64,000 nt of DNA from Denitratisoma sp. (lineage in GTDB: Bacteria; Pseudomonadota; Gammaproteobacteria; Burkholderiales; Rhodocyclaceae): assembly GCA_032027165.1 (NCBI GenBank), contig JAVSMO010000001.1:1157216-1221215 (forward strand). The letters are read 5' to 3'. Under the pieces are notes generated by a model. It was not told the origin of the DNA and did not search any database. It was given only the letters and a program-made list of their open reading frames with translations. The position numbers and the translations under genes were made by a program. Each line of letters opens with the position of its first letter. The first letter of the stretch is position 1. Shown one piece after another: positions 10,236 to 22,084 of the stretch.

Positions 10236-11603
10236 TCAGCCGGAAACAAGGCGGTTGATATCGTTATAAAAGGCAAAAGCCATCAGCATGGCCAGCAACG
10301 CCAAGCCGATCTGCTGGCCAATCTCCATCACGCGTTCGGAAACCGGACCACCTTTGATTATCTCGACAATATAATACATCAAGTGTCCGCCATCTAATAA
10401 GGGTATAGGCAGCAAGTTGAGGACACCCAGGCTGATGCTGATCAGAGCCAGGAACTTGATGTAATACGCCAGCCCGAGCTTTGCCGATTGCCCTGCATAA
10501 TCCGCAATCGTTACGGGCCCGCTCAGGTTTTTCCAGGACACTCCCCCCACGATCATCCGTCCCAACATTGTCAGGCTGAAAACGGAAGTTTCCCAAGTCT
10601 GGCCGGAGGCCTTGACTAGGGATTCGAGCGGTCCGTATCTGACTACGATCGTCAGTGCCGCACGGTCGACCGCCACCTCCTGCACTCCGATGCCGATGCG
10701 GCCAATGCGCTTGCCACGATCATCCACTTCAGTCGGCGTTACCGACAGGCTGATTGTCTTGCCCTGGCGGTCCACAGCAAGACCGAGGGGCCGTCCCGGC
10801 GCCTCTCGGATAATCGTCACCACTTGCGTCCAGCTTGCAATCGGCACGCCATCGATGGCCAGGATTCTGTCCTCTTCGCGCAGGCCAGCCAAGTCGGCCA
10901 CCCCGCCGGGAGCAATCTTGCCGACAACCGGCGGTAATTGCGGCCGGAAGAAGCGGAAACCCATTTGCTGAAGGATGTCCCCTTCCAGGTCGGAGGTGTC
11001 GATTGAGGCAAGGTCGAGTTTTCGGAAGGATACCTCTTGCCTATCGTTGATCACTTCCATAGTGACTCCGCTCTTGGCAATCGCCTGTTGCAACAGTTCC
11101 CAGCGCAGCTCCTGCCATGAAGCAATTGCCTGGCCATTGATGCTGCGAACCAGTTCCCCCTCCTTGAACCCGGCCTGTTCGGCCATCGACTGTGCCGCAG
11201 GCTTGCCCAGCACGGGCCTGGGTTCTTCCACGCCATGGACGAAGAGAACCCAGTACATGAAGATCGCCAGCAAGAAATTGGCCACGGGGCCGGCCAGAAC
11301 GATGGCAAATCGCTTCCACACCGGCTGTCGATTGAATGCGCGCGGCAACTCTGCGGCCTCGACCTCCCCTTCCCGCTCATCAAGCATCTTGACGTACCCG
11401 CCCAAGGGGAAAATCGCCAAAGCCAGTTCTGTTTGATCCCGACCGAAGCGACACGACAGAAGGGGCTTGCCAAAGCCGACGGAAAAGCGAAGCACCTTGA
11501 CGCCGCACCAGCGGGCAAGCGCAAAATGCCCGGCTTCGTGCACCACGATCAGCAACCCCAAAGCCAAGGCGAACGCACCCAGATAAAACAGGAAATTGCT
11601 CAT
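10236..11603 (-). CDS. rseP: Site-2 intramembrane metalloprotease RseP
   Basis: Cuts membrane-embedded anti-sigma factors and signal peptides. The 455-residue protein has the zinc motif HEAGH in [13 protein letters not shown] near residue 22, two PDZ domains in the middle and the C-terminal [11 protein letters not shown] motif supplying the Asp ligand. Four transmembrane segments are evident. The start overlaps the dxr stop by four bases. Confidence 0.96.
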   Translation of the reverse strand: MSNFLFYLGAFALALGLLIVVHEAGHFALARWCGVKVLRFSVGFGKPLLSCRFGRDQTELALAIFPLGGYVKMLDEREGEVEAAELPRAFNRQPVWKRFAIVLAGPVANFLLAIFMYWVLFVHGVEEPRPVLGKPAAQSMAEQAGFKEGELVRSINGQAIASWQELRWELLQQAIAKSGVTMEVINDRQEVSFRKLDLASIDTSDLEGDILQQMGFRFFRPQLPPVVGKIAPGGVADLAGLREEDRILAIDGVPIASWTQVVTIIREAPGRPLGLAVDRQGKTISLSVTPTEVDDRGKRIGRIGIGVQEVAVDRAALTIVVRYGPLESLVKASGQTWETSVFSLTMLGRMIVGGVSWKNLSGPVTIADYAGQSAKLGLAYYIKFLALISISLGVLNLLPIPLLDGGHLMYYIVEIIKGGPVSERVMEIGQQIGLALLAMLMAFAFYNDINRLVSG

Positions 11604-12799
11604 GCGGAATGGCCGAGAACGGCTACATGAAGTCGCGCCACTTCGCGCGCGGCGTCATCGGCCGCCAGAACGTCCTCCAAGCTTGCGACCTCTTTCCAAG
11701 GAACATCAGCCAGCGTCTGGGCGATCACCCCAGGAATGCGGGTAAATCCAAGGTTCCCGCCCAAAAAAGCTTCGACCGCAACCTCATTTGCAGCGTTCAG
11801 GACGGCCGGTGCGTTTCCTCCCTCTGCCAAAGCCTCGTATGCCAGCCTGAGACAGGGGAAGCGCTGAAAATCGGGGCGCTCGAAATTCAAGGTGCCGATT
11901 CTGCAGAGATCCAAAGGCTCGACGCCCGCCTCAATGCGCTCTGGAAAACCCAGCGCATAGGCTATGGGGGTGCGCATGTCCGGGTTGCCGAGCTGGGCGA
12001 TGACCGAGCCGTCGGCGTATTCGACCATGGAATGGATTACGCTTTGCGGGTGGATGACGACCTCGATGCGATCAGGGGGGGCATTGAACAGCCAATGTGC
12101 TTCGATTACTTCCAGGCCCTTGTTCATCATGGTTGCCGAATCGACCGATATTTTGCGACCCATCACCCAGTTCGGATGGGCACAAGCCTGCTGGGGTGTC
12201 ACCTGTTCGAGATCCTCTAATGGGATTTGCCTGAACGGCCCGCCGGAGGCAGTAAGCAATATACGGCGCACTCCGCTGTCCTCTAAATTACTTGAATAAT
12301 TTCTTGGAAGTGACTGATATATCGCGTTATGCTCGCTATCTATCGGAAGCAGGACAGATCCATTCCGCTGCACTTCTTTCATGAAGACCGGCCCAGCCAT
12401 GACCAGCGCTTCTTTGTTAGCAAGGAGAATTCTCTTGCCCGCCCCGGCCGCCGCCAAGGTCGGACGCAGGCCAGCGGCACCGACGATGGCTGCCATGACG
12501 GTATCGACCTCGGGCAGGCTGGCAATTCTTTCCAGAGATTCCACACCGGCCAGAACGGTTGTCCCGCTACCGGATTGGCGTAACAACTCTTTCAGGCTGG
12601 CAGCCGCCTCATCCGACCCCACCACTGCAAAACGTGGGTGGAACCGGGCACACTGCTCGGCCAGTCGATCGATCCTGTTCAGGGCCGAAAGCGCGAGTAC
12701 CTCGTAGCGATCGGGATGACGCGAGACCACATCGAGGGTATTGACGCCGATGGACCCGGTTGCGCCCAGCACGACTAGCTTTTGCCTGGGGGGGCTCAT
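11600..12799 (-). CDS. dxr: 1-deoxy-D-xylulose 5-phosphate reductoisomerase
   Basis: Second step of the MEP isoprenoid pathway: NADPH-dependent conversion of DXP to MEP. The 399-residue protein starts [18 protein letters not shown] with the nucleotide-binding glycine motif. It has [18 protein letters not shown] and [18 protein letters not shown], which carry metal- and substrate-binding residues. The start at 12799 overlaps the cdsA stop as ATGA. Later MEP genes ispD and ispF lie about 9 kb away in this window. Confidence 0.97.
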   Translation of the reverse strand: MSPPRQKLVVLGATGSIGVNTLDVVSRHPDRYEVLALSALNRIDRLAEQCARFHPRFAVVGSDEAAASLKELLRQSGSGTTVLAGVESLERIASLPEVDTVMAAIVGAAGLRPTLAAAGAGKRILLANKEALVMAGPVFMKEVQRNGSVLLPIDSEHNAIYQSLPRNYSSNLEDSGVRRILLTASGGPFRQIPLEDLEQVTPQQACAHPNWVMGRKISVDSATMMNKGLEVIEAHWLFNAPPDRIEVVIHPQSVIHSMVEYADGSVIAQLGNPDMRTPIAYALGFPERIEAGVEPLDLCRIGTLNFERPDFQRFPCLRLAYEALAEGGNAPAVLNAANEVAVEAFLGGNLGFTRIPGVIAQTLADVPWKEVASLEDVLAADDAAREVARLHVAVLGHSA

Positions 12800-13635
12800 G
12801 GCGTCTGCCTTTCCCAAAGAAGCACTGCAAGGGCGACCAGAGGCAAGGTGGAGGTCAGACTGTCGATTCGATCAAGCACACCGCCATGCCCCGGCAGGGT
12901 CGCTCCGCTGTCCTTGACGCCTGCCTGTCGTTTGGCCAGCGACTCGAACAAATCGCCAAGAATGCTGACGGCCGTGAGCACGACCAGAGACATCGTGAAC
13001 AGGATCCAGGCACCTGAAGTGGTCGGCATTCTGCCGGCGGCCCATGCGACTGCCAATCCATAGATCAATACCCCGGCAACAGCTCCCATCGCTCCTTCCC
13101 AGGTCTTTCCCGGGCTGATGGCTGGCGCCAGTTTATGGCGACCAAAGGTGCGTCCGCAGATATAGGCTGAAATGTCGGCCACCCAAACGGAGGCCATGGA
13201 AGCCAGCAGGAAAAGCGGTGCAAATACACGCAGTTGCATCAGCGCCAGGCAGGCTGGAATAAGAACGGCAGCTCCTGCCAGCAGGCCGGGAATTCGGGCG
13301 GAGGTCGGCCATTTTGTTCTCAGCCAGAGCGGAACGGCCAACAGCCAAAACACCGTAGCCAGAACGAAAATCGCCGACAGCAATGCCACCTGGCGGGTGG
13401 CCCCCGTCCCGATGTCGAAAGCAAGCCAGCCGAGAACAGCGCACAAGGCCATCAAGGCCAATGCGTAGTTCCGCCGGCCAGGGGCGTCCAGTTTCATCAG
13501 GCCACCCCACTCCCAGGCTCCAACGCCGGCAACCACGGAGGCAAACAGCAGCCAGCCGGAAAACGGAAGCAGGAAAAGCACGGCGAGGAAACCCGCCAGG
13601 AGAAGCAATGCGGTGACGACCCGCGCCTTAAGCAT
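12796..13635 (-). CDS. cdsA: Phosphatidate cytidylyltransferase (CDP-diacylglycerol synthase)
   Basis: Makes CDP-diacylglycerol, the precursor of all major phospholipids. The 279-residue integral membrane protein has about eight hydrophobic segments and the C-terminal signature with [18 protein letters not shown] followed by LDRID. The start at 13635 ([13 protein letters not shown]) overlaps the end of uppS by 8 bases. Confidence 0.96.
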   Translation of the reverse strand: MLKARVVTALLLLAGFLAVLFLLPFSGWLLFASVVAGVGAWEWGGLMKLDAPGRRNYALALMALCAVLGWLAFDIGTGATRQVALLSAIFVLATVFWLLAVPLWLRTKWPTSARIPGLLAGAAVLIPACLALMQLRVFAPLFLLASMASVWVADISAYICGRTFGRHKLAPAISPGKTWEGAMGAVAGVLIYGLAVAWAAGRMPTTSGAWILFTMSLVVLTAVSILGDLFESLAKRQAGVKDSGATLPGHGGVLDRIDSLTSTLPLVALAVLLWERQTP

Positions 13636-14437
13636 TCTCGCTTGCGGCCGAGGAACGGGCCGGATCCTCCGGCCTTGCCGGCGTGCCATCCGTCTGGAGC
13701 TGTTCGGAAGTGCGGCCGAAGCGGCGTTCCCGTTGCTGGTATGAGGCAATGGCCAGATCGAGCGCGGCCGCATCGAACTCCGGCCAGAGCGTGTCAGTGA
13801 AATAGAACTCGCTGTAGGCCAGTTGCCACAGCAGGAAGTTGCTGACCCGCTGCTCTCCGCCGGTGCGTATGAAAAGATCGGGTTCCGGGCCGTAATTGAG
13901 GGTCAGATGGGCGGCTAGATCGGCCTCGGTGAAGCTGCCCCTCTTGTCCGGATTGGCGGCCAGCATCCTCTCCACCGCCTGCAGGATATCCCATCGACCA
14001 CCATAGTTGGCCGCAATGGTGAGGGTCAGTGCGGAGTTCCCGGCCGTCAGCGCCTCGCTTCGCTTGATAAGCGCAACGATCTGCGGATCAAACCGGGAGA
14101 GGTCGCCGATGACGCGGAAACGGATACGGTTTTCATGCAACTTGACCACTTCATCTTCCAGTGCTCGCAGAAAAAGCTGCATGAGGAACGACACTTCCTC
14201 CTGGGGCCGGCGCCAATTTTCGGAACTGAAGGCGAACAGGGTCAGGTAGGAAACGCCGCGCTGAACACAGGCTTTGATGATTTCGCGCACGGTTTCGACG
14301 CCGCGCTTGTGGCCGGCCACGCGCGGCATGAAGCGTTTCTTGGCCCAGCGGCCATTGCCATCCATGATGATGGCGATATGGCGCGGCACGTCGCCGACCG
14401 TCGGAATTTCCTGCGTGGAACTGGGAAAAAGGGTCAC
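13628..14437 (-). CDS. uppS: Undecaprenyl diphosphate synthase
   Basis: Builds the C55 lipid carrier for peptidoglycan and O-antigen by cis-prenyl transfer. The 269-residue protein has the catalytic motif [16 protein letters not shown] near residue 20, [15 protein letters not shown], and the C-terminal [20 protein letters not shown]. It lies between frr and cdsA in the usual order. Confidence 0.97.
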   Translation of the reverse strand: MTLFPSSTQEIPTVGDVPRHIAIIMDGNGRWAKKRFMPRVAGHKRGVETVREIIKACVQRGVSYLTLFAFSSENWRRPQEEVSFLMQLFLRALEDEVVKLHENRIRFRVIGDLSRFDPQIVALIKRSEALTAGNSALTLTIAANYGGRWDILQAVERMLAANPDKRGSFTEADLAAHLTLNYGPEPDLFIRTGGEQRVSNFLLWQLAYSEFYFTDTLWPEFDAAALDLAIASYQQRERRFGRTSEQLQTDGTPARPEDPARSSAASENA

Positions 14438-14469
14438 GGCAGCTTCTCCGGGCGCCGCGTGATGGACCG

Positions 14470-15027
14470 TCAGACGGCCATCAGGTCGCTTTCCTTCTGG
14501 GCGAGCGCCTTGTCGATCTCAGCGATGGTGCGGTCGGTCAGCTTCTGCACGTCTTCCTGCGCGCGCCGCTCGTCGTCCTCGGAAATGGTCTTCGCCTTCA
14601 TGGCCTCCTTGAGGGCATGGTTGGCGTCGCGCCGCAGGTTGCGCACGGCCACGCGGGCATTTTCCGCCTCTCCGCGCACCACCTTGATGAGGTCCTTGCG
14701 GCGCTCCTCGGTCAGGGCCGGCATGGGCACGCGCACGGTATCGCCCACCGAGGAGGGGTTGAGCCCCAGATCGGAATCGCGAATCGCCTTCTCGATGGCC
14801 GGCGCCAGCTTCTTTTCCCAAGGCGTCACGCCAATGGTGCGGGCATCGATCAGGTTGATGTTGGCCACCTGGTTGATCGGCATCATGGAACCATAGTAGT
14901 CCACCTGAACGTGGTCCAGGATGCCGGCGTGGGCCCGTCCGGTGCGCACCTTGCCGAGGTCGTTCTTCAACGCCTCGAGCGATTTCTGCATTTTCTGTTC
15001 AGTCGATTTCTTGAGCTCCGGGATCAT
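14470..15027 (-). CDS. frr: Ribosome recycling factor
   Basis: Splits post-termination ribosomes together with EF-G. The 185-residue protein has the canonical three-helix pattern, including [20 protein letters not shown] in the form [13 protein letters not shown] near residue 27, and the C-terminal [18 protein letters not shown]. It is 12 bases downstream of pyrH. Confidence 0.97.
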   Translation of the reverse strand: MIPELKKSTEQKMQKSLEALKNDLGKVRTGRAHAGILDHVQVDYYGSMMPINQVANINLIDARTIGVTPWEKKLAPAIEKAIRDSDLGLNPSSVGDTVRVPMPALTEERRKDLIKVVRGEAENARVAVRNLRRDANHALKEAMKAKTISEDDERRAQEDVQKLTDRTIAEIDKALAQKESDLMAV

Positions 15028-15039
15028 CCTGATCTCTCC

Positions 15040-15756
15040 TCAACAATGAACCATGGTGCCTTCGTCCTCGCCGAGGACGACCGCTTTCAGCGCGCCAGAC
15101 TTGAAGATGCTGAAGACGTTGATCGGCAGTTTCTGGTCGCGGCACAGGGCCAGCGCCGTGGCATCCATCACCTGCAGGTTCCTGCCGATCGCCTCGTCGA
15201 AGCTGACGCGGTGGTAGCGTTTCGCTGTCGGATCCTTCTTCGGATCGGCGGTATAGACGCCGTCTACCTTGGTCGCCTTGATGACGATCTCGGCGCCGAT
15301 CTCGGAGCCGCGCAGCGCGGCGGCGGTATCGGTGGTGAAGAACGGGTTGCCGGTGCCCGCTGCGAAGACGACGATCTTGCCCTCTTCCAGGTAGCGGATG
15401 GCCTTGCCGCGGATGTAGGGCTCGACCACCTGTTCGATGTTCAGCGCCGACTGGACGCGCCCGTTTAGGCCGGCCTGGCGCAGGGCGTCGGCCAGCGCCA
15501 TGGCGTTCATCACCGTCGCCAGCATGCCCATGTAGTCGGCGGTGGCGCGATCCATGCCGGAGGCGCTGCCGGCCAGGCCGCGGAAGATGTTGCCGCCGCC
15601 GATGACCACGCCGATCTCGACCCCCAGGTCGGCGACCGACTTGATCTCAGCGACGATCCCCGCCAGCGTCTCCCGGTTGATGCCGTAGGCTTCGCTGCCC
15701 ATGAGGGCCTCGCCCGACAGCTTGAGCAGGATGCGCTTGTAGGCGGGTGTTCCCAT
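15040..15756 (-). CDS. pyrH: Uridylate kinase
   Basis: Phosphorylates UMP to UDP. The 238-residue amino-acid-kinase-fold protein starts [15 protein letters not shown] and has the [26 protein letters not shown] and [13 protein letters not shown] motifs. The ATG at 15756, only two bases beyond the tsf stop, gives the right N-terminus. The same frame remains open far upstream through tsf in a shifted frame, which is not coding. Confidence 0.97.
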   Translation of the reverse strand: MGTPAYKRILLKLSGEALMGSEAYGINRETLAGIVAEIKSVADLGVEIGVVIGGGNIFRGLAGSASGMDRATADYMGMLATVMNAMALADALRQAGLNGRVQSALNIEQVVEPYIRGKAIRYLEEGKIVVFAAGTGNPFFTTDTAAALRGSEIGAEIVIKATKVDGVYTADPKKDPTAKRYHRVSFDEAIGRNLQVMDATALALCRDQKLPINVFSIFKSGALKAVVLGEDEGTMVHC

Positions 15757-15758
15757 GC

Positions 15759-16652
15759 TTAGCGGGCGGCGGCCGCGGCGGCCTGGGCGGCCACTTCGGC
15801 AGCGAAGTCGTTGGAACGCTTCTCCAGGCCCTCGCCGACCACGTAGAGCTGGAAGCCGGCGATGGAGGCGCCTTTGGCCTTGAGCAACTGTTCGATGGTC
15901 TGCTTGCCGTCCTCGGCCTTGACGAACACCTGGCCGAGCAGGGTCACTTCCTTGAGGTACTTCTGCACCGTGCCCTCGGCGATCTTCTCCAGCATAGCCT
16001 CCGGCTTGCCGGCTTCGCGCGCCTTCTCGACGGCGATGCGGCGCTCGGTGTCCAGCAGGTCGGCCGGCACGCCGGAAGCGTCCAGCGCCTTCGGCTTGGA
16101 AGCGGCGATGTGCATGGCGACGTCCTTGGCCAAGGCGTCGTCGCCCGTCATGTCCACCAGCACGCCGATCTTGGCGCCGCCGTGAATGTAGCTCACCAGT
16201 TTGCCCTTCGCCTCGAAGCGGGCAAAGCGGCGGATTGACATGTTCTCGCCGATCTTGCCCACCAGCGCCGTGCGCGTGGCTTCCACCGTGGCGCCGTTCA
16301 AAGTCAGTCCCGACAGGGCGGCGACGTCGGCCGGGTTCTGCTTCGCCACCAGTTCGGCCAAAGCCTTGGTGAAGGCCTGGAAGTCGTCGTTCTTGGCGAC
16401 GAAATCGGTTTCGCAATTGACCTCGATGATCGCGCCCAGCTTGGCATCCGGGGCGATGAAGACGCCGACCATGCCCTCGGCCGCCACGCGGGAGGCGGCC
16501 TTGCTGGCCTTGTTGCCCAGCTTGACGCGCAGGATCTCCTCGGCCTTGGCCATGTCGCCGCCGGCTTCGGTCAAGGCCTTCTTGCATTCCATCATCGGCG
16601 CGTCGGTCTTCTCGCGCAGTTCTTTAACCATCGAAGCGGTGATTTCCGCCAT
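15759..16652 (-). CDS. tsf: Elongation factor Ts
   Basis: Nucleotide exchange factor for EF-Tu. The 297-residue product begins [20 protein letters not shown] and carries the EF-Tu contact motif [13 protein letters not shown] near residue 80. The gene is downstream of rpsB with a 76-base spacer holding a strong hairpin. Confidence 0.97.
   Translation of the reverse strand: MAEITASMVKELREKTDAPMMECKKALTEAGGDMAKAEEILRVKLGNKASKAASRVAAEGMVGVFIAPDAKLGAIIEVNCETDFVAKNDDFQAFTKALAELVAKQNPADVAALSGLTLNGATVEATRTALVGKIGENMSIRRFARFEAKGKLVSYIHGGAKIGVLVDMTGDDALAKDVAMHIAASKPKALDASGVPADLLDTERRIAVEKAREAGKPEAMLEKIAEGTVQKYLKEVTLLGQVFVKAEDGKQTIEQLLKAKGASIAGFQLYVVGEGLEKRSNDFAAEVAAQAAAAAAR
16300..16307 (-). repeat. 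CTGACTTT motif copy 3
   Basis: In tsf, coding strand, context GGGACTGACTTTGAAC (Gly-Leu-Thr-Leu-Asn). Confidence 0.65.
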
Positions 16653-16686
16653 GCTTGCTCCTGAATTCATGCTGTTGATGCACAGC

Positions 16687-16705
16687 GGGGCGGCCGTGCC
16701 GCCCC
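16687..16705 (-). terminator. GC-rich hairpin between rpsB and tsf (attenuator-like)
   Basis: A perfect 8-bp stem GGGGCGGC/GCCGCCCC with a 3-base loop lies between the rpsB stop and the tsf start. There is no T-run after it on the minus strand, so it is more likely a partial attenuator or mRNA stability element than a full terminator; rpsB-tsf polarity by such an element is known in other bacteria. Confidence 0.5.
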
Positions 16706-16728
16706 GCGGGGTTCTTTCTGTCCGATGC

Positions 16729-17484
16729 TCAGGCCGCTGCGCTTTCGCCGCCCTCGTCAACCTCGACGAAGTCGTCGGAAACCGCGGCGACGACTTCCTG
16801 CACCGACTGGCTGCGGCCTTCCAGCACCGCATCGGCCGCGCCGCGCGCATACAGGCGGATGGCCCGGCTGGAATCGTCGTTGCCCGGAATGACGTAGGCG
16901 ACGCCTTCGGGGGTGTGGTTGGTGTCGACCACGGCGACCACCGGGATGCCCAGCTTGCCGGCTTCGGTGATGGCGATCTTGTGGTAGCCGACGTCGATGA
17001 CGAAGATCGCGTCGGGAAGGCCGTTCATGTCCTTGATGCCGCCGATGCTCTTCTCCAGCTTGACCAACTCGCGCTGGAGCATCAGCGCCTCCTTCTTGCC
17101 AAGGCGCTCGAAGGTGCCGTCCTGCGACATCGTCTCGAGCTCCTTCAGGCGCTTGATCGACTGCTTGACCGTCTTGAAGTTGGTCAGCATGCCGCCCAGC
17201 CAGCGCTCGTCGACGAAAGGCACGCCGGCACGCAGGGCTTCCTCGCGCACGATCTCGCGCGCCTGGCGCTTCGTGCCGACGAAGAGCACGGTGCCCTTGT
17301 TCGACGACATCTTGCGCAGGAAACTCATCGCCTCCTGGTATTTGACCAGGGTCTTTTCCAGGTTGATGATGTGGATCTTGTTGCGATGGCCGAAGATGAA
17401 GGGGGCCATCTTGGGATTCCAGAAACGGGTCTGGTGGCCGAAATGGACACCCGCCTCCAGCATTTGACGCATGGTCGTAGACAT
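16729..17484 (-). CDS. rpsB: 30S ribosomal protein S2
   Basis: Small-subunit ribosomal protein. The 251-residue product has [20 protein letters not shown] at the start and the conserved [12 protein letters not shown] and [12 protein letters not shown] stretches. The C-terminus is acidic. A GGAG ribosome-binding site precedes the ATG. It is the first gene of the long leftward block, with its own strong promoter. Confidence 0.97.
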   Translation of the reverse strand: MSTTMRQMLEAGVHFGHQTRFWNPKMAPFIFGHRNKIHIINLEKTLVKYQEAMSFLRKMSSNKGTVLFVGTKRQAREIVREEALRAGVPFVDERWLGGMLTNFKTVKQSIKRLKELETMSQDGTFERLGKKEALMLQRELVKLEKSIGGIKDMNGLPDAIFVIDVGYHKIAITEAGKLGIPVVAVVDTNHTPEGVAYVIPGNDDSSRAIRLYARGAADAVLEGRSQSVQEVVAAVSDDFVEVDEGGESAAA

Positions 17485-17565
17485 CAGATTCTCCGATAAG
17501 GGTTGGCCTCCGCCCGGCCGTGCTGCGTTGTTGCGGGCACCCTTTCGGCGCCGGGCGTGTGAATT

Positions 17566-17587
17566 TTGCCGGCCCGAAGGCTGGCAA
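17566..17587 (-). promoter_or_regulatory. 5'-end hairpin of the rpsB leader
   Basis: The minus-strand leader folds into TTGCCAGCC-TTCG-GGCCGGCAA, a 9-bp stem with one mismatch and a stable UUCG loop. It would sit right at the 5' end of the rpsB transcript predicted from the promoter at 17595-17624. S2 autoregulates through leader RNA in enterobacteria; whether this hairpin is such an operator is inference. Confidence 0.45.
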
Positions 17588-17594
17588 GTCGCGC

Positions 17595-17624
17595 ATTATA
17601 ACGGTTTTTTCCTTGCATTTTCAA
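17595..17624 (-). promoter_or_regulatory. Near-consensus sigma70 promoter for rpsB operon
   Basis: On the minus strand TTGAAA (17619-17624) is followed after 18 bases by a perfect TATAAT (17595-17600). The predicted transcription start is near 17588, about 100 bases before rpsB. This is one of the best promoter matches in the window and suits a highly expressed ribosomal operon. Confidence 0.8.
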
Positions 17625-17670
17625 GCATAATTCATCTTTGAGCACCCCTATGTACCGCACCCCCAGAGAC

Positions 17671-18474
17671 ATGAGCATCGTCATCAAGACCCCCGAAGAA
17701 ATTGAAAAGATGCGGGTCGCCGGCCGACTGGCCTCGGAAGTCCTCGATTACATCGAACCCCACGTCAAACCGGGCATCACCACGGCGGAACTCGATCGCC
17801 TGTGCCACGACTACATGGTCAACGAGCAAGGCACCATTCCGGCACCCCTGAACTACGCCCCGCCCGGCTACAAGCCCTACCCCAAGTCCATCTGCACCTC
17901 GGTCAACCACCAGGTCTGCCACGGCGTGCCGGGCGACAAGGCCTTGAAAAAAGGCGATATCGTCAATCTCGACATCACCGTCATCAAGCACGGCTGGCAC
18001 GGCGATACCTCGCGCATGTTCATCGTCGGCAAGGAAGCCAGCATCCTGGCCAAGCGGCTTTGCGCGGTGACCTACGAGTGTCTCTGGCTGGGCATTGAAC
18101 AAGTGAGGCCGGGCACCCATCTGGGCGACATCGGTCATGCCATCCAGCGCCACGCCGAGTCGAACGGTTTTTCGGTCGTGCGCGAGTTCTGCGGCCACGG
18201 CATCGGCCGCCAATTCCATGAAGAACCGCAAGTGCTGCATTACGGCCGACCGGGCAGCGGGCCGGAGTTGTGCCCCGGCATGATCTTCACCATCGAGCCG
18301 ATGATCAACGCCGGCAAGGCAGCCATCTCGGAACTTCCCGACGGCTGGACCATCGTCACCAAGGATCGCAGCCTGTCCGCCCAGTGGGAACATACCGTGC
18401 TGGTGACCGAATCCGGTGCTGAAGTGCTGACCTTGTCTGCCGGCTCGCCGCCCAAACCGGAGCTCCGGGGCTGA
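17671..18474 (+). CDS. map: Methionine aminopeptidase type I
   Basis: Removes the N-terminal Met from new proteins, using two metal ions. The 267-residue protein has the five metal ligands in [37 protein letters not shown] and QWEHTVLVT. The start [14 protein letters not shown] at 17671 gives the canonical N-terminus; an in-frame ATG at 17650 would add seven residues and cannot be excluded. It is divergent from rpsB, a widely conserved arrangement, and runs directly into glnD. Confidence 0.95.
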   Translation: MSIVIKTPEEIEKMRVAGRLASEVLDYIEPHVKPGITTAELDRLCHDYMVNEQGTIPAPLNYAPPGYKPYPKSICTSVNHQVCHGVPGDKALKKGDIVNLDITVIKHGWHGDTSRMFIVGKEASILAKRLCAVTYECLWLGIEQVRPGTHLGDIGHAIQRHAESNGFSVVREFCGHGIGRQFHEEPQVLHYGRPGSGPELCPGMIFTIEPMINAGKAAISELPDGWTIVTKDRSLSAQWEHTVLVTESGAEVLTLSAGSPPKPELRG

Positions 18475-18476
18475 GC

Positions 18477-21068
18477 ATGCAGTCTGCGCCGACCGGGGAA
18501 ACCACCCCCCTGCGGCAACATGCCGGCCGTCTCAAGAGCGTACTGGCCAGCGGCCAGGCAGCTCTGCGCCAGTCTTACGAAGCCAAAGGCGATGCGCTCA
18601 GGCTGCTGCGCGGTCACAGCCAGCTGGTCGACGATGTTCTCAGAACACTCTGGCAGGAGGCCCGCCTGCCGCTGGGACTCTCCCTGGTCGCAGTCGGCGG
18701 CTATGGCAGGCGCGAACTGTTCCCTGCATCCGATGTTGACCTCCTCTTCCTCCTGCCGGACAGCGTCGCCCGGGACACCGAGCGCCAGCTCGAGGATCTT
18801 ATCGGCCTGCTGTGGGACATCGGCCTGGACATCGGCCACAGCGTCCGCACCGTCTGGCAATGTGCCGACGAGGCCTCGCGCGACATCACCGTGCAGACCA
18901 ACCTGCTGGAAGCCCGCCTGATCTGCGGCAGTCGCAGCCTGTTCACCGATTTCGCCGGAAAAATGCGGGCACAGCTCGATCCCAAGGCCTTCTTCAAGGG
19001 CAAGCGTCTGGAGCAGGACGAACGCTACGTGCGACACCAGGAAACGCCCTACGCCCTGGAGCCCAACTGCAAGGAGAGTCCCGGCGGCCTGCGTGACCTG
19101 CAGGTCATCCTGTGGATCAGCCGCGCGGCCGGCCTGGGCGAATCCTGGAATGATCTGGCCCGCCGCGGCTACATCACCCGTGGCGAGGCGCTGCAACTGA
19201 AGGGCCTCGAGACCTTCCTCAGGCATGCCCGCATCCGTCTGCACTACCTCACCGGGCGGCGCGAGGACCGGCTCCTCTTCGATCACCAGGAAGCCATTGC
19301 CAGCCGCTTCGGCATCGCCGCCGGCAGAACCCGGCGCGCATCCGAACTGCTCATGCAGCGGTATTACAGAACGGCGAAATCCGTCACCCAGCTCAACACC
19401 ATCTTGCTGCAGAACCTCGGTGCAGAAATCTTCCCAGAACCGAACAGGGTGCCGATCATCATCAACGCCCGCTTCCAGATGGACCACGAGTTGCTGGACG
19501 TGCGCAACGAGGACGTCTTCGAGAAAACCCCCTCGGCCATCCTCGAGAGCTTCCTGCTCATGCAGCAACGGTCCGAACTGAAGGGCATGACGGCGCGCAC
19601 CTTGCGCGCCCTGTGGCGGGCGCGCCGTCTCGTCGGGCCTGACTTTCGCCGGAACCCTTGCAACCGGGCCGCCTTCCTGCAGCTGTTCCAGCAGAAGCGC
19701 GGCCTGGTGCACGAGCTACGGCGCATGAACCAGTACGGCATCCTCGGCCGCTACATTCCGGCCTTTCGCCGCATCGTCTGCCAGATGCAGCACGACCTGT
19801 TCCACGTCTACACCGTGGACCAGCACATCCTCATGGTGGTGCGCAACCTGCGCCGCTTCACCCTGCCTGAGTTCGCCCACGAATACCCCTTCTGCAGCCG
19901 CCTCATGGCCGGCTTCGAGAAGCACTGGCTGCTCTACCTTGCCGCCCTCTTCCACGACATTGCCAAGGGACGTGGCGGCGATCACTCGAAACTGGGCATG
20001 ACCGACACACGTCGCTTCTGCCGCGAGCATGAGATGGCCGAAGAGGATACGGCGCTGGTGGTCTGGCTGGTCGAGCACCATCTGTCGATGTCGAACGTCG
20101 CGCAGAAACAGGACCTGGCCGACCCTGCCGTGGTGCGCGCCTTCGCAGACCTGGTCGGCGACGAACGCCGCCTGACGGCGCTCTACCTGCTCACCGTAGC
20201 TGACATCCGCGGCACCAGTCCCAAAGTCTGGAACGGCTGGAAGGGCAAGCTGCTGGAGGACCTCTACAACGCCAGCCTGCGCCTGCTGCGCGGCGCCTCG
20301 CCGCAGCAGGCCATGGGCATCAGCGAGCGGCAGGAGGAGGCGCGCCGCCTCCTGCGCTATTTCGGCCTGCGCCAGGGCATCGAGGACGCCTTCTGGAAGG
20401 AACTGGATACGGTGTACTTCCTGCGCCACGACGCCGAGGAGATCGCCTGGCACACGCGCGCCCTCTACCACCGGCCCTCGCCGCTGCAGCCCGTAGTGAA
20501 GGCACGCCTGCCTCACATCGGCGAAGAAGGCCTGCAGGTGATGGTCTATGCACCGGACCAGCCTCACCTCTTCGCCCGCCTGTGCGGTTTCTTCAGCCGA
20601 CTCGGCTACAGCATCGTCGAAGCGAAAATCCACACTACCCGGCACGGCTACGCGCTCGACAGCTTCATGCTGCTCGATCCGGACGGCACACTGGCCTACC
20701 GGGACATGATCAGCCTAATCGAGCATGACCTGGCGGCCCGGCTGGCTTGCGGAGTGGCGCCCGAAAAAGTGTCAAGCGGCCGCATCTCGCGCCAGGTGCG
20801 CAACTTCCCGATCAGCCCGGAAGTGCAAATTCGTTCGACGGAAAAGGCCGGCCAATGCCTGCTGTCGGTCATCGCGGCGGACAGGCCCGGCCTGCTGTTC
20901 ACCGTGGCGAGCACTCTGGACGAACACAACATCAATGTTCACACCGCCAAGATCGCCACCCTCGGCGAACGTGTCGAAGACACCTTCCTGATCAGCGGCG
21001 TGGAACTGGCCAAGACGGCCACCCTGTTGCGTCTGGAGACGGAGCTGCTCGAAAGGCTGCAGGTCTGA
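18477..21068 (+). CDS. glnD: Bifunctional uridylyltransferase/uridylyl-removing enzyme GlnD
   Basis: Senses glutamine and adds or removes UMP on PII proteins, controlling nitrogen metabolism. The 863-residue protein shows all domains in order: nucleotidyltransferase motif [20 protein letters not shown] near residue 75, the helical linker, the HD hydrolase domain with [20 protein letters not shown] near 490, and two C-terminal ACT domains starting around residues 685 and 795 (the second with [19 protein letters not shown]). It begins two bases after the map stop. Confidence 0.97.
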   Translation: MQSAPTGETTPLRQHAGRLKSVLASGQAALRQSYEAKGDALRLLRGHSQLVDDVLRTLWQEARLPLGLSLVAVGGYGRRELFPASDVDLLFLLPDSVARDTERQLEDLIGLLWDIGLDIGHSVRTVWQCADEASRDITVQTNLLEARLICGSRSLFTDFAGKMRAQLDPKAFFKGKRLEQDERYVRHQETPYALEPNCKESPGGLRDLQVILWISRAAGLGESWNDLARRGYITRGEALQLKGLETFLRHARIRLHYLTGRREDRLLFDHQEAIASRFGIAAGRTRRASELLMQRYYRTAKSVTQLNTILLQNLGAEIFPEPNRVPIIINARFQMDHELLDVRNEDVFEKTPSAILESFLLMQQRSELKGMTARTLRALWRARRLVGPDFRRNPCNRAAFLQLFQQKRGLVHELRRMNQYGILGRYIPAFRRIVCQMQHDLFHVYTVDQHILMVVRNLRRFTLPEFAHEYPFCSRLMAGFEKHWLLYLAALFHDIAKGRGGDHSKLGMTDTRRFCREHEMAEEDTALVVWLVEHHLSMSNVAQKQDLADPAVVRAFADLVGDERRLTALYLLTVADIRGTSPKVWNGWKGKLLEDLYNASLRLLRGASPQQAMGISERQEEARRLLRYFGLRQGIEDAFWKELDTVYFLRHDAEEIAWHTRALYHRPSPLQPVVKARLPHIGEEGLQVMVYAPDQPHLFARLCGFFSRLGYSIVEAKIHTTRHGYALDSFMLLDPDGTLAYRDMISLIEHDLAARLACGVAPEKVSSGRISRQVRNFPISPEVQIRSTEKAGQCLLSVIAADRPGLLFTVASTLDEHNINVHTAKIATLGERVEDTFLISGVELAKTATLLRLETELLERLQV
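19639..19646 (+). repeat. CTGACTTT motif copy 4
   Basis: In glnD, context GGGCCTGACTTTCGCC, in a different reading frame (Pro-Asp-Phe). Confidence 0.55.
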
Positions 21069-21078
21069 CAGCTTCCTG

Positions 21079-21618
21079 TCAACTGCCGGTTTGCAGGGGC
21101 CAGCGGCCGACGATGCGGTAGCTTGCACCTTCCGGCTTCAGTTCCGATTCGACCAGCACGAAATCCCGCACCGGCCATTCGATCTGCAGGTCGTCTCCGG
21201 GCGCCACCGCGCAATTGGCATGGCGCAGCAGCGTGACATGGGCGGCAAAAGGCCTGTCTTCGGTGCGAAACGCCGCCGACCCGAGCCGTTCCTTGAGCCC
21301 GACAGCCAAATCGCGCAATGCCACGGGAATCGTGCCGACCGCCGCCCAGAAGATCCGCTTGCGCGCCAGGCACTGGCCACGGTCGAACAGGAGATCGAAG
21401 GCCGGCAGGCATATTGCGCCGGCGATCTCACACAATTCAGCGAGACGATCGGGCGCGACGTCGCCGACGAAGGCCAGGGTCAGGTGCAGGGTCTCCCGCC
21501 GCATGCGGCGCCCGCCCAGCGCCCAATGTGCCCGGCGCCCGGCCTCGTCGAACCGTCGCGCGACGTCGTCGTCGGGCCAGAGGGCAAAGAAGACGCGGTG
21601 CGTCTTACCCGCCGACAC
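21079..21618 (-). CDS. thpR: RNA 2',3'-cyclic phosphodiesterase
   Basis: 2H phosphoesterase of the LigT/ThpR family that opens 2',3'-cyclic phosphates on RNA. Both His motifs are present: HLTLAFVG near residue 41 and HVTLLRH further on. The N-terminus [13 protein letters not shown] is typical. A GTG start at 21618 is proposed; it overlaps the ispF stop by 14 bases and gives 179 residues, the usual length. It is convergent with glnD. Confidence 0.9.
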   Translation of the reverse strand: MSAGKTHRVFFALWPDDDVARRFDEAGRRAHWALGGRRMRRETLHLTLAFVGDVAPDRLAELCEIAGAICLPAFDLLFDRGQCLARKRIFWAAVGTIPVALRDLAVGLKERLGSAAFRTEDRPFAAHVTLLRHANCAVAPGDDLQIEWPVRDFVLVESELKPEGASYRIVGRWPLQTGS

Positions 21619-22084
21619 GCTCGACCAGGGCGACCGCCTGGGCGGCGATGCCCTCCCCGCGGCCGGTGAAACCGAGGCCCTCGGTGGTCTTGGCCTTGAT
21701 GTTGACGTCGCCGGGCGCGATGCCGAGGTCGGCGGCGATGTTGGCCGCCATCGCCGCCACGTGCGGTGCCATGCGCGGTGCGCGGGCAATCACCGTGGCG
21801 TCAAGGTTGACCGTGCGATAGCCCGCCGCTTCCAGCAAGCGCGCCGTCTCGCGCAGGAGCTTGCGGCTGTCGGCCCCCTTGAAACGCGCATCGCTGTCGG
21901 GAAAATGCCGCCCGATATCGCCGAGGCCGGCAGCGCCGAGCAAGGCGTCCGTCACGGCATGCAGCAGCACGTCGGCGTCGGAATGGCCGAGCAGACCGCG
22001 CTCGAAGGGGATGTCCACCCCGCCGATGATCAGTTTCCTGCCCGGCACAAGGGCATGTACGTCGAAGCCTTGGCCGATGCGCAT
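21605..22084 (-). CDS. ispF: 2-C-methyl-D-erythritol 2,4-cyclodiphosphate synthase
   Basis: Fifth step of the MEP isoprenoid pathway. The 159-residue protein has the metal-binding DVHAL in [15 protein letters not shown], the [19 protein letters not shown] stretch and the C-terminal [20 protein letters not shown]. The start codon shares one base with the ispD stop (TGATG). Confidence 0.97.
   Translation of the reverse strand: MRIGQGFDVHALVPGRKLIIGGVDIPFERGLLGHSDADVLLHAVTDALLGAAGLGDIGRHFPDSDARFKGADSRKLLRETARLLEAAGYRTVNLDATVIARAPRMAPHVAAMAANIAADLGIAPGDVNIKAKTTEGLGFTGRGEGIAAQAVALVERVGG

Noticed and set aside
17638..17670. Longer N-terminus of methionine aminopeptidase from TTG 17638 or ATG 17650
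   Set aside because: The family N-terminus begins at [14 protein letters not shown] (17671); the extra residues have no counterpart, although ATG 17650 cannot be fully excluded.
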